Shown: positions 33,317 to 43,119, counted from the stretch's first letter. The stretch: DNA of 64,000 nucleotides from an uncultured Lactobacillus sp. (GCA_946477855.1 CAMKZU010000001.1:49957-113956), one strand, 5' to 3'. The notes: generated by a model from the letters alone, not told the origin. A program made the numbers and translations.

Positions 33317-34192
33317 GTGATGAAATACAGTTTATTAACATATAAGTACTTTATTGACGTCGTTGAAACTCAAGGATTTACCCCTGCTGCAAAACGAAAT
33401 TTTGTCTCTCAAACAGCAATTAGCAATGCGATAAAAAATTTAGAAAAAGACCTGGGTGTTCAACTTATTGATCGGTCAACTTCTCATTTTAAGGTTACTT
33501 TGGCCGGAATTAATTTGTACCATTGTGCAGTGCCCGTGCTAAACAAATATTACGAATTTAGCGAAAAAATCAGCCAATTAAACAATTCTTTTCAAACTTT
33601 AAGGATACATTATTTGCACGCTTTTGATTATTGGGCTATTGAACTGGCACATTCTCTTGCTAAAAACAATCCTGATTTACAATTACAACTTGATACTGAA
33701 AATTTTGCCGCTAGCATACCTAAACTAGATGCAGGAGATTATGACGTATTGATCGGGTTTTCCACTGCCGTCAGTAAAATTAAAAATATTCATATTAGAA
33801 AAGTTGGCACTGCCAATTTTGGTATTTTATTGAATAAGAATTCTTTTGATTCTAACGGAAAGCTTAAAAAAGACCTACTAAAAAAGCAGCTCCTTTTTTT
33901 ACAAAAATGGACTGCTACTGATAATAATGACGTACAAACAAAAATTAAAAATATTCTGGAAAAAATGAATATTAGTTATGAACAAATAATTTACCTAGAT
34001 AGTTTCGACTCTGCTCTAGCAAATGTTGTGTTAGATCATGGCATGGCAATTTATCCGGAGGAACTGCCACTGCCGAAAATATATGATAATCATGTTACTT
34101 TTTTACCAAACTTGCCTAAACTAAAATACGATGTTGTCGCTATATATAAAAATCCGGCTATTACCAATATTTTAGGTCACACACTTGATTAA
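33317..34192 (+). CDS. LysR-family transcriptional regulator
   Basis: YKYFIDVVETQGFTPAAKRNFVSQTAISNAIKNLEKDLGVQLIDRS. Confidence 0.93.
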   Translation: MMKYSLLTYKYFIDVVETQGFTPAAKRNFVSQTAISNAIKNLEKDLGVQLIDRSTSHFKVTLAGINLYHCAVPVLNKYYEFSEKISQLNNSFQTLRIHYLHAFDYWAIELAHSLAKNNPDLQLQLDTENFAASIPKLDAGDYDVLIGFSTAVSKIKNIHIRKVGTANFGILLNKNSFDSNGKLKKDLLKKQLLFLQKWTATDNNDVQTKIKNILEKMNISYEQIIYLDSFDSALANVVLDHGMAIYPEELPLPKIYDNHVTFLPNLPKLKYDVVAIYKNPAITNILGHTLD

Positions 34193-34256
34193 TGGACTTT
34201 TACAGTAACCGACAATCATAGCTACTACCATTTAAATAATAATTAACCTGTTATTT

Positions 34257-35450
34257 TTATTGCAACTTGCCTAATTTGCTTAAGCCGCTAAACAAAGTGA
34301 TTAATATGGAACCTGACATACAGACAGCGGCAACAACGAATATTGAATGTACTTCTGCTTTGATTAAAAACCCACTAATTAAAGACATAATTGGTCCTAT
34401 AATCTTGGTTAACGAAGTTGAAATCGAAGTTATGGTGCCTTTGTATTGGTCTGGAGTTTCTGCTTGAATTATAGTAAAGAAGTTGGCTTGCGACCATACG
34501 CTACCAAACGAAACCAATGCGTAACCAAAAGTAACCCAAATAAATGACTGGACATCAAGCATAATTAGGAAGCCTACCATTATCAACAAGGCTATCAGAA
34601 TCATTTGCGTACCTAGTCTCATGTTTTTATTAATACGTAAATAAATAAAATTGCCTAGAATACTTGCAATCGCTGCTACCGTGAAAAAGATGCTGACCAA
34701 ATTAACAGAAACTTTCATTTCTTGTTTTAACAAAAAAGTAAGCATGGGAACAACTGCTTGAAAGCCAATGTTTGCCACGAAAAAACTTGCGATCAGCCAT
34801 TTAATATCATGATTTTTAAATAAAAAAGTGATTCCCTCTTTTGCACTTTTATTAAATGACTTTTCACCTTTTACTGACTTTTTTTCTGTATGTAAGGGTT
34901 CATAATCTTTAATAACATAAGTTAAGTAACCAAAGCTTAAGGCATCCAGTAAAAAACCACCTATGTAATCAATTAAATTAATAATGACAGCTGCAATACC
35001 TGGACCAAAAGTTTTTTGAATCGACGAAATTAACCCCATTTGCCCTGAAACGGATGATAGTTCTTCTTTTTTAACCGATTCGGCTATGAAAATTTGATAT
35101 CCGGTCCAAGTAATTAAATCAAATGAACCAAGTATAAAGACTACTAATAAAAGCCAATATAATGAAATATTTTTGATAACCAAAAATGGTGCAATTATAA
35201 TTAGCACCATTTGCATTATTAAAGAAAAGAGCATGATTTTCTTACGAGAATATATATCAAAAATGGGTCCAATTGTTAGTCCAAATAGAGCTGTCGGCAG
35301 ATATTCAACTGCAGTTAACAGTCCCATTATGACTGATGAATGAGTTTTAGACAGCATCAGCAATGGAATTGCAAAAGTGTAAAATTGATCACCCAGTCCT
35401 GAAATGGCATAGCCTAAAAGTAGTTTGTTTTTTTGTGTTAAATTTTTCAT
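34257..35450 (-). CDS. MFS transporter
   Basis: 12-TM-type sequence, PTALFGLTIGPIFDIYSRKKIMLFSLIMQ. Confidence 0.88.
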   Translation of the reverse strand: MKNLTQKNKLLLGYAISGLGDQFYTFAIPLLMLSKTHSSVIMGLLTAVEYLPTALFGLTIGPIFDIYSRKKIMLFSLIMQMVLIIIAPFLVIKNISLYWLLLVVFILGSFDLITWTGYQIFIAESVKKEELSSVSGQMGLISSIQKTFGPGIAAVIINLIDYIGGFLLDALSFGYLTYVIKDYEPLHTEKKSVKGEKSFNKSAKEGITFLFKNHDIKWLIASFFVANIGFQAVVPMLTFLLKQEMKVSVNLVSIFFTVAAIASILGNFIYLRINKNMRLGTQMILIALLIMVGFLIMLDVQSFIWVTFGYALVSFGSVWSQANFFTIIQAETPDQYKGTITSISTSLTKIIGPIMSLISGFLIKAEVHSIFVVAAVCMSGSILITLFSGLSKLGKLQ

Positions 35451-35692
35451 TGTGACTTCTTTTTAAATTTACGACAGACTATGTACTTAACTATTACAAC
35501 GCACATAATTTGCCGTTTTTAAGTTTAAATTAATTTAAGTAGTTTTATTGTTAGTAAGATAGTTTTTAAATCAGATCGTTTTTTGATTTATTTTTAGTAT
35601 AATAAATATATATAAATAGAATAGCAAATTTTCTTAAGATTTGTCCATAAAGCCAGCGACAAAAAACCTAAGGTAAATGTTTTTAGGAGGAA

Positions 35693-36208
35693 ATGATGAA
35701 TAAGAAATTACTAATAATGGCTACTACAATTTTAGCAGCAGTATCATTAACGGCTTGCAGCAGTTCTAATAACGACACTCAAGGCGGAACAAAAGTAACT
35801 AAATCTTCAAAGAAAAAAGCACAACCCAAAATTAAGTTCTACAAAAAAGGTGATACTGTAAAAGTTGGTAAGGTGGAATACACACTCAAATCAGCAGCTA
35901 AAACTAGTGAACGCAATGAATTTGAGGATAGCAAGCCTAAACATGTAATTAAAATAGTCTACCATGTGAAGAATGATAGCAAAAAAGATCTACCTATTGG
36001 TGGCGATGTAGATGCATATGGCCCTGATAATTCGAAACTTAAAGATTATCCAGTAAACGATACTACACTTGATTCAATTGCTCCAGGCAAAGAAGCAGAC
36101 GTTATAACTGGTTTTGGAACAAAAAAGCTTGGTTCTTTTGAGTTGCATTTTAAACCGTTAACTGATTTTGATTCTAAATCAGCTAAATTTAAAGTTAATA
36201 TAAAATAA
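35693..36208 (+). CDS. Lipoprotein with DUF4352/DUF5067-like domain
   Basis: Signal peptide and lipobox AAVSLTAC; beta-rich C-terminal domain; RBS AGGAGG. Confidence 0.75.
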   Translation: MMNKKLLIMATTILAAVSLTACSSSNNDTQGGTKVTKSSKKKAQPKIKFYKKGDTVKVGKVEYTLKSAAKTSERNEFEDSKPKHVIKIVYHVKNDSKKDLPIGGDVDAYGPDNSKLKDYPVNDTTLDSIAPGKEADVITGFGTKKLGSFELHFKPLTDFDSKSAKFKVNIK

Positions 36209-36224
36209 TTTTTTATTGTAATAT

Positions 36225-36302
36225 AAAAAAGCTACTAAGAACCCGTCTAGAAAACTAATTCTTAATAGCTTAATATCACAACAGGGTTATGCCCTTTTGC
36301 AT
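36225..36302 (-). ncRNA. Candidate small RNA (about 75 nt) between the lipoprotein and integrase genes
   Basis: Extended -10 TGCTATAAT at 36308-36316, GGGTATGC/GCATAACCC hairpin, terminator hairpin (36229-36271) with a U-run on the minus strand; no ORF served by these signals. Confidence 0.5.
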
Positions 36303-36334
36303 ACCCTATTATAGCATAGGAGATAAAATTTAAA

Positions 36335-37447
36335 ATGGCTTATATTAAAAAGCGTGGTAAAGCTTGGCAGGCTCAGGTATCTTGGTATGATGAGCAAAAT
36401 AAACGTAAATATAAGACTAAAGGTGGCTTTGCAACAAAAATGCAAGCCAAAAAATGGGCTAATGAATTTGAAGTCGCTAAAGACAAAAACTTAATATCAG
36501 ATCAAGATCCAATTTTTGCAGATTATTTTGAGGAATGGTATAAACGTTACAAAGCTCCAGGAAAATCGAATAACACAAAAAGCAGATATGCCCATATTTA
36601 CCTACTTTTAAAAGAAAACTTTGGCAAAACTAAGTTATCAAAAATGTCCCGTAATAAATATCAGGACTTTCTTAATGGTTATGGTAAAAATCATGCAAAA
36701 GATACAGTTCAGAAAACTAACGGTACAATTAGAAGCTGCGTAAAGGATGCTGTAAGTGATGGCTTAGTTAGAATTAATTTCACTGATAGAATTAATTTAA
36801 CTTGGAACGAAGACAAAACAAGAAAAATAGAATATCTCAATTTTAAGCAAGTTCAGCAATTAAAGACTCTGTTACTTAAAGATATTAAGCCATCATATGT
36901 CAGTCGATATATGCTATTAACAATTATCTATACTGGCATGAGGCCAGGAGAAATAAGAGTTTTAACTTGGGACGATATAGATTTTAATCATCTTGAAATA
37001 CATATTACCAAGTCCTGGGATTATGATAATAATAAAATTATTAATTATGATTCTAATGAGATTAATAAAGAAACCAAAAATAAAACTTCAACTAGAGTAA
37101 TCAAAGTTGATCAGAAACTATTAGACATATTAAAACAATTGAAAGTGAATAATCATCAAAGATTGTTTATTAATGATGCAGGTACCATTCCTACCTCAAA
37201 TGCAGTTAATAAAGTTTTACGAAAACAATTAGATAAATTAGGAATTAAGAAAAAAGGTTTCCATTTCCATAGCCTAAGACATACCCATGTAGCATTGCTT
37301 TTATTTAAGGGAGTAGATCTATACTCTATTTCAAAGAGATTAGGTCATTCAAATATGAGTATTACAGCTAATACATATGCTTACATGTTGGATGAACTTA
37401 AACAGAAATCTGATAGTCAAATTGTCAAAGTGCTGGATGAAATATAG
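36335..37447 (+). CDS. int: Tyrosine recombinase / phage-type integrase
   Basis: AP2-like N-terminus, TGMRPGEIRVLTWDDI, HFHSLRHTHVALLL, LGHSNMSITANTYAYM (R..HxxR..H..Y intact). Confidence 0.95.
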   Translation: MAYIKKRGKAWQAQVSWYDEQNKRKYKTKGGFATKMQAKKWANEFEVAKDKNLISDQDPIFADYFEEWYKRYKAPGKSNNTKSRYAHIYLLLKENFGKTKLSKMSRNKYQDFLNGYGKNHAKDTVQKTNGTIRSCVKDAVSDGLVRINFTDRINLTWNEDKTRKIEYLNFKQVQQLKTLLLKDIKPSYVSRYMLLTIIYTGMRPGEIRVLTWDDIDFNHLEIHITKSWDYDNNKIINYDSNEINKETKNKTSTRVIKVDQKLLDILKQLKVNNHQRLFINDAGTIPTSNAVNKVLRKQLDKLGIKKKGFHFHSLRHTHVALLLFKGVDLYSISKRLGHSNMSITANTYAYMLDELKQKSDSQIVKVLDEI

Positions 37448-37481
37448 CACTTCAGCGAACATTTGGCGAACATCAATAATC

Positions 37482-37515
37482 AAAAAGCCTATAATCACAA
37501 CGATTATAGGCTTTT
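37482..37515. terminator. Terminator of ssrA (and possibly of the integrase)
   Basis: AAAAAGCCTATAATC acaac GATTATAGGCTTTT. Confidence 0.85.
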
Positions 37516-37520
37516 ATTTA

Positions 37521-37884
37521 TGGAGGTGAGGGGAATTGAACCCCTGTCCAAACGCATTCCGTCACTGACATCTACGATCATAGTTATATTATTTGAACTT
37601 CACTAGCCCAAAACGCCATATAACAGGGCCAGTATGGACTAGCTAACCTGGAAATGACTCTTTTTAACTATTCAGATGAGGTAGTTAAACGTAACTCACT
37701 AAGTTGATACTTTTTACCAGACGTGAGTAATCCGATAACAAGCAACACATGCGCTTAAATTAAGCAGCTAATGCGTAAGAATTTTCTTTATTTGCAGTTA
37801 TAAAACTGTGACGTTTTTACGTAGACGTGACCTACGAACCGCAGTCAATGCGAATATACGCCTGTCGAATCCCAAAACACCCCC
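37521..37884 (-). ncRNA. ssrA: tmRNA
   Basis: 5' GGGGGTGTTTTGGGATTCGACAGG, 3' AGGGGTTCAATTCCCCTCACCTCCA pairing as an acceptor/T arm; tag ORF at 37760-37795 encodes ANKENSYALAA-stop. Confidence 0.96.
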
Positions 37885-37900
37885 GCTTTGGGTAGAAATA

Positions 37901-37909
37901 ATTATAGCA
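37901..37909 (-). promoter_or_regulatory. ssrA promoter, extended -10 element
   Basis: TGCTATAAT on the minus strand about 17 nt before the mature tmRNA 5' end. Confidence 0.65.
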
Positions 37910-38137
37910 TAATATAGCAATCTTGCCTAATAATAAATCAAACGCAGAACTATAAAATTAAATTTGATTAAAAATATTTTTTAAACATTTATTTACACAA
38001 TAAATTGTACTTGATAAAAATTCTTATAGAATATATAGTATTTTGTCTTAACTGCGCACTAAATTACTATTAAATATTGGTTAGTGCAATACTATGAAGC
38101 CTAGCCTGCCATAAAATGCCAATTTAAAGTAAAAGAA

Positions 38138-38164
38138 AACCGCTAAGAAAGTTTCTTAACGGTT
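38138..38164 (-). terminator. Terminator of ackA
   Basis: AACCGcTAAGAAA gt TTCTTAaCGGTT. Confidence 0.7.
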
Positions 38165-38182
38165 CATCTATTTTTCTTTTTT

Positions 38183-39367
38183 TTAATTTAAATGTGCTAA
38201 TCGAACAACATCACGTTCAATCATTAATTCCTCATCAGTTGGAATAATTAGAGCTTTGATCTTTGAATCTGGTTTAGTAATAAATTTCTCGCCATTAGAT
38301 TTATTAGCTTCTAAATCTGGCTTTAAGCCAATGAATTCAAAAGATTTCATAACATTTTCACGAATACCTGAATCATGCTCCCCTACACCAGCGGTGAAAA
38401 TAATTGCATCTGCACCCTTCATTTCCACCATATAAGAACCAATATATTGGATAACACGATTAACAAAAATTGCTCTTGCAAGATCAGCTTTTTTATCAGA
38501 ATTATTCTCTAAGTCACGCATATCAGAAGAAATTTCAGAAATTCCCAGCAGGCCAGACTTATCATTTAAAATGTCAATCATTTCGTTAATATCAATATGG
38601 TCTTTATTCATGATATACTGCAAAACAGACGGGTCCACATCACCTGAGCGAGTACCCATAGTGATACCTGCTAATGGAGTGAAGCCCATAGATGTATCAA
38701 AAGACTTGCCATCTTTAACTGCAGTAATTGAAGCTCCTGAGCCAAGGTGACAAACAATCAGCCTCAAATCTTTGGCATCTTTACCAAGCATTTGAGCAGC
38801 ACGACCAACAATATAACGAACAGAAGTGCCATGAGCACCATACTTGCGAACACCATATTTTTCATAATATTGATAAGGAATTGAGTACATATAATGTACA
38901 GGATCCAAAGTCTGATGGAATGAGGTATCGAAAACGCCTACTTCCGGAACACCAGGTAGCAACTTCATAAAGGCTTCAATTCCTTTACCTTCAGCTGGAT
39001 TATGAAGTGGTGCATATTCCTTTAAATCATAAACTTTTTGTAGATTTTTCTTATCAATCAGAGCAGAATCTTTAAAGTCTTCTCCCCCCGCAACTATTCT
39101 ATGACCAACACCTACAATTTCACTCAAATCGCTAATCACATGATATTCTTTTAAAGCCTTAAGCAGCAAATTAACAGCAGTTTCCTGATCTGGAATTGCT
39201 ACATCCTCAGCGTGTTTTTCACCGTTAGCCAATTCAATTTCAAAGGAAGAGCCATCAATACCAACTCTGTCAGCAAGTCCACTTGCTAAAACTTTTTCAT
39301 CAGGTAAAGCAAACAACTTATATTTAAATGAAGAACTGCCTGAGTTGATTGCTAAAACTTTTTTCAT
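38183..39367 (-). CDS. ackA: Acetate kinase
   Basis: VLAINSGSSSFKYKLF, VFDTSFHQT, CHLGSGASITAV. Confidence 0.97.
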   Translation of the reverse strand: MKKVLAINSGSSSFKYKLFALPDEKVLASGLADRVGIDGSSFEIELANGEKHAEDVAIPDQETAVNLLLKALKEYHVISDLSEIVGVGHRIVAGGEDFKDSALIDKKNLQKVYDLKEYAPLHNPAEGKGIEAFMKLLPGVPEVGVFDTSFHQTLDPVHYMYSIPYQYYEKYGVRKYGAHGTSVRYIVGRAAQMLGKDAKDLRLIVCHLGSGASITAVKDGKSFDTSMGFTPLAGITMGTRSGDVDPSVLQYIMNKDHIDINEMIDILNDKSGLLGISEISSDMRDLENNSDKKADLARAIFVNRVIQYIGSYMVEMKGADAIIFTAGVGEHDSGIRENVMKSFEFIGLKPDLEANKSNGEKFITKPDSKIKALIIPTDEELMIERDVVRLAHLN

Positions 39368-39410
39368 AAATCTAATTCCTCCATAAACATGACTTTATAA
39401 ATTTCACAAA

Positions 39411-40412
39411 TCAATCAATGTTTTTAGTATACCACTCATTTAGTTTAACATTAAGCTTTATTAGGTCCTGTTCACTTTTAAATGAGTCTAACTTTGTGAG
39501 AAAAACTTCACTATTTCTGATATCTTTTCCATGATTTTGAAAGACTACAATTGATTTTTGATTAAATTTATTCTGAAAGGCACTGTCGGGTAACTCAATT
39601 ATTGCACGCAGAAAAACCTTATCACTTAGCCATGGCATAAAGTCACTACCACCTTTGCCAGACAAAATATTTTGTGGCACAATCAGGAAAGCATAACCGC
39701 CGGCTTTAAGATTTTTAATAATCTGTTCAATAAATAAAAGATGAGCAAGCGAGTGACCATTTTCAGATTTGGTAGCAAAATTTTTTGCATTTTTATCAAG
39801 TGGATAATAACCAACTGGCAAGTCACTTACGACAACATCGGGGCTGTTAAACATCCAGGGAGTTAAAGCATCCTGGCAAAACAATTCAATATCAATATTA
39901 CTCAAATGAGCTTCAATATCAGCAAAGCTCAACATTTCTTCATCATTATCAATACCATAAAGTTCAAAATCAGACTTCGAATGATTTGCACTTTTCAACT
40001 GATTAATCACAGAAAACAATAAATTCCCAGTTCCAATTGCTGGATCAGTGATTATCAATTTTTCTTTTGGTAAAAGTTTTAACATAAACATTGCAATCAC
40101 TGTTGAAATCGCTGGCGGTGTTGGCATTTGATTGACATCTAGTCCATCTTCATTAACCGCTTTTAAAGTTAAATAAGTAAAAATCTGCAACTTTAATTTA
40201 TTGGAAAGTTTATTATAATTTAATCTTGCATATTTGTGACTCAATTCTTGAATAGTTTTTTTATCGGGAGCACCCAGCTCAACTTTAATTTGCTTATTTT
40301 CAAGGTTATCAAAAGTTTCTGTCAGAGCATCCCCAAAAGAGACATTCAATGCCTCTTGTAAACACTTAACACAGTCTAAGAAATCATTAAACAGTTTTTC
40401 AATTTTATCCAT
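39411..40412 (-). CDS. Class I SAM-dependent (N6-adenine-type) methyltransferase between comG and ackA
   Basis: ITDPAIGTGNLLFSVINQL, DVVVSDLPVGYYP, comG-MTase-ackA synteny. Confidence 0.85.
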   Translation of the reverse strand: MDKIEKLFNDFLDCVKCLQEALNVSFGDALTETFDNLENKQIKVELGAPDKKTIQELSHKYARLNYNKLSNKLKLQIFTYLTLKAVNEDGLDVNQMPTPPAISTVIAMFMLKLLPKEKLIITDPAIGTGNLLFSVINQLKSANHSKSDFELYGIDNDEEMLSFADIEAHLSNIDIELFCQDALTPWMFNSPDVVVSDLPVGYYPLDKNAKNFATKSENGHSLAHLLFIEQIIKNLKAGGYAFLIVPQNILSGKGGSDFMPWLSDKVFLRAIIELPDSAFQNKFNQKSIVVFQNHGKDIRNSEVFLTKLDSFKSEQDLIKLNVKLNEWYTKNID

Positions 40413-40472
40413 TGCTTATTCCCCTTATCTCTTAAACATTTTAATAGAAAAAAGGTAATTAGAGCAAGAGAA

Positions 40473-40631
40473 TCAATCATTAATTAAATATTCAATTAAT
40501 AAAAAATCATTTTCCATACTTTCTTGATAAATATCCAGATAAAATTGAATAAAAATTAAACAAGTGATTAATACCAGAATGCTGCTAAGAAACGCGTTAG
40601 CTTTTAGTCTTAGGCTTTTGTTTTTGCTCAT
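40473..40631 (-). CDS. comGG: ComGG-like small membrane protein (52 aa), not in the ORF track
   Basis: MSKNKSLRLKANAFLSSILVLITCLIFIQFYLDIYQESMENDFLLIEYLIND; overlaps the comGF 3' end; last position of the comG operon. Confidence 0.6.
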   Translation of the reverse strand: MSKNKSLRLKANAFLSSILVLITCLIFIQFYLDIYQESMENDFLLIEYLIND

Positions 40632-41130
40632 TTAATTCCTTTTCTTTATTTTTTGGTCTAGTGCCAAATTTGAAATATAACTCTGATTTTCTGCCATCTG
40701 CTTCCGTAACATTTATTTGCAACATTTTATCTCTAGTGGTAAAACTGGACTTTTTTACATTTAATAATAGCGGCATGTGTCCACCTTCAGGAGTAGTCAC
40801 ACGTAACATCTTTTTATATTGTGTCAAACGATATATTGTATCGTTTCCTTGCGCATCAATTTTTTCAAAAACTGCTTTTTCAGAATTGGATCTCTCTGGT
40901 AAAGTAAATACTCTTTGGCTACTTTTACCCTTAATAAACCGGTTTAGCTGCACGTAAGAAAATACAATGTCGTCAGTGCGATGTTGAACTTTATTTGCTA
41001 ATGTAAGACTTTTTAATAAATTCTGTAGAATCAGTACTACGATCAATGTTATAAAGACCGCAAACACAGCTTCTGCCAAAATAAAGCCTTTAGTTTTTAG
41101 TTTTGTATATCTTTTCTTCTGTTTTATCAT
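40597..41130 (-). CDS. comGF: Competence pseudopilin ComGF (start likely internal)
   Basis: TKGFILAEAVFAVFITLIVVLIL prepilin-like N-terminus; operon position. Confidence 0.75.
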   Translation of the reverse strand: MIKQKKRYTKLKTKGFILAEAVFAVFITLIVVLILQNLLKSLTLANKVQHRTDDIVFSYVQLNRFIKGKSSQRVFTLPERSNSEKAVFEKIDAQGNDTIYRLTQYKKMLRVTTPEGGHMPLLLNVKKSSFTTRDKMLQINVTEADGRKSELYFKFGTRPKNKEKELNEQKQKPKTKS

Positions 41131-41368
41131 AAATGCTATTTTTACCACTAAGCTCATAAATGTGATCATGAACTAATATTCTTTTTATTTCATGCTCTTT
41201 TAAAACGCGCCAAGCATATGCTCGATCAGTTTTTTGCTCTATTCTGCGCTCGATTATTCTACTTTCTCTCACAGTTAATGCTAAAGTTGCAACACTTACT
41301 AATGCAATCATTAAACCAACCATACTCTCTGCCATCAAAAAACCGCTTTTTTTCCTATTTGTCATCAA
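41090..41368 (-). CDS. comGE: Competence pseudopilin ComGE-like
   Basis: KKSGFLMAESMVGLMIALVSVATLAL; operon position. Confidence 0.7.
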   Translation of the reverse strand: MMTNRKKSGFLMAESMVGLMIALVSVATLALTVRESRIIERRIEQKTDRAYAWRVLKEHEIKRILVHDHIYELSGKNSIYDKTEEKIYKTKN

Positions 41369-41786
41369 TTGCTCGTCCCCAGGTCATTTGCAGCTTCACT
41401 CTTCGAGTATCTTGATGGTTACTAACAGTGATTGTGTGTGGTGGTAATGAACCACTAATTGAAATTTTCAATAGGCTTAAGTTGCTTATACTTATTTGTG
41501 GTTCTATTTTTATTATCTGCGGCTTTTTTCCTCCGGTAATTATTATTTCTTTTAAAGAAGGATAATATCTAACTATACTTGTGCGATTTTGTATTGCTGA
41601 TCTTCTTGCTGCATGTTCAATAGAGCTCTTAATTTCTTTAACTGTATTTTCAAGTATTAGTTTTTCTCTATATTCATTTATCTTTAGAACACCTAAACCG
41701 GCTAAACCAAGCGTAATAGTGAGGGTAACAACCATTTCAACTAGAGTAAAACCCTGTAATTTGAACTTATTTAGCATTTCTTTCAA
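41355..41786 (-). CDS. comGD: Competence pseudopilin ComGD
   Basis: LQGFTLVEMVVTLTITLGLAGLGVL prepilin motif. Confidence 0.85.
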   Translation of the reverse strand: MKEMLNKFKLQGFTLVEMVVTLTITLGLAGLGVLKINEYREKLILENTVKEIKSSIEHAARRSAIQNRTSIVRYYPSLKEIIITGGKKPQIIKIEPQISISNLSLLKISISGSLPPHTITVSNHQDTRRVKLQMTWGRAIDDK

Positions 41787-42105
41787 CTACACCATCAGTA
41801 ACCGTATAGTTTTTAGACTTTGTAAATTGTTTTTTAGTTAAATAGCCATCATCAAACATATTTTGAAAATTAATTTCTTTACCATTACGATCTTTGTCAT
41901 CTTCGTAAAGTGTAGCTTGAGTTTGCAAGGTTGTTTTAAAAGCATCATTAGTCCTTTCTTTAGCACTATTTTTTTGCTTTGTTAAATTTGGTGCAATGAT
42001 TATAAGCAGCATAACTATAATTGCAACCACTACTACCATTTCAATTAAAGTAAAACCTTTTACCTTGCGTTTCTTAGGTGTAAATTTTGTCAAAATGTTT
42101 TTCAC
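41767..42105 (-). CDS. comGC: Major competence pseudopilin ComGC
   Basis: VKGFTLIEMVVVVAIIVMLLIIIAPNLTKQ. Confidence 0.93.
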   Translation of the reverse strand: MKNILTKFTPKKRKVKGFTLIEMVVVVAIIVMLLIIIAPNLTKQKNSAKERTNDAFKTTLQTQATLYEDDKDRNGKEINFQNMFDDGYLTKKQFTKSKNYTVTDGVVERNAK

Positions 42106-42114
42106 TTTTTCCTC

Positions 42115-43119
42115 CTATATTTCTTGCATCATTGCATACATTGGCAATAAAAGTTTCAAATATAATCCAATAATGCATAAACCGATTAAAATAAAACAAA
42201 TGGGTTGAACATTTACTATTAATTTCTCAATCTTTTGTGTTAAATCATTAAAAAAAGAACGTCCTAATAATAAAAACTTTTTACTCAAGTCATCTCTTGT
42301 TGCTCCGGCTTTTAACAGCAATAAAATTTCATTAGGTAAAAATTGCTCTTTTTCTATGATTTCTTCAGGATTCATCCCCTGAGCCAGCTGTCTACCGACT
42401 TTTTTCCCTACATATTGTTGTAAAGATCCCTTAACTTGCATGGCTGAATAGTCACAAATTTTTTGTAAGGAAAAACCACTAGCTAGTAGTAGTCCGGTAT
42501 CATAGATCAGGATATATTTCACATAAATTTGAATTAACGGCCCGATAATTGGAAAGCCACTAAGTCTCTTCAAAGAGCGATAATCTTGTTTTCTTAGTAA
42601 CAGAAGTATTCTGCTCATAAAATAAACTAAACTTAAACTCAAAATTAATAAAAGCAATAGAAGATAGTCTCCAGTATGTTCACCTGTTTCAGCAAACTGA
42701 TTAGATACAAAAGTCTGCATAAATAATAGAAGAAAAATCATCATTAACACTAAAATAAAAGGGTATGTCATTTCAGATTTCAACTTTTTTATTTGCTCAT
42801 GTTTCAAACGAGTAAGAGTTGCAATTTGGGTTAAACATTCAATTAGGTTTCCCTGTACCATCGATAGCTCAATCTGAGTAGCAATAGTCTTGGGAAAGCC
42901 CAAATTCAACATTTCAGAACTTAGTTTCTTTCCAGACTGAATTCTTTTACTCAAACTATTAAATAAGATTTTCTTTTGAGGCCATATTATTGGCATCATT
43001 TCCAAACTCGTATTTAATGAAAAGCCATTTGACAAACTATTTTGTAAATATTCAAGAAATTCTAAGCGCTCTTTATTTGATAATTTATCCTGCCTGAAAT
43101 TTTTCAAAGACCTGTTCAC
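42115..43119 (-). CDS. comGB: Competence pilus assembly protein ComGB
   Basis: Type II secretion F-domain features; operon position. Confidence 0.9.
   Translation of the reverse strand: MNRSLKNFRQDKLSNKERLEFLEYLQNSLSNGFSLNTSLEMMPIIWPQKKILFNSLSKRIQSGKKLSSEMLNLGFPKTIATQIELSMVQGNLIECLTQIATLTRLKHEQIKKLKSEMTYPFILVLMMIFLLLFMQTFVSNQFAETGEHTGDYLLLLLLILSLSLVYFMSRILLLLRKQDYRSLKRLSGFPIIGPLIQIYVKYILIYDTGLLLASGFSLQKICDYSAMQVKGSLQQYVGKKVGRQLAQGMNPEEIIEKEQFLPNEILLLLKAGATRDDLSKKFLLLGRSFFNDLTQKIEKLIVNVQPICFILIGLCIIGLYLKLLLPMYAMMQEI

Noticed and set aside
35640-35692. CCTAA...TTAGG pairing near the lipoprotein RBS
   Set aside because: Only 5 bp in AT-rich sequence; likely by chance.
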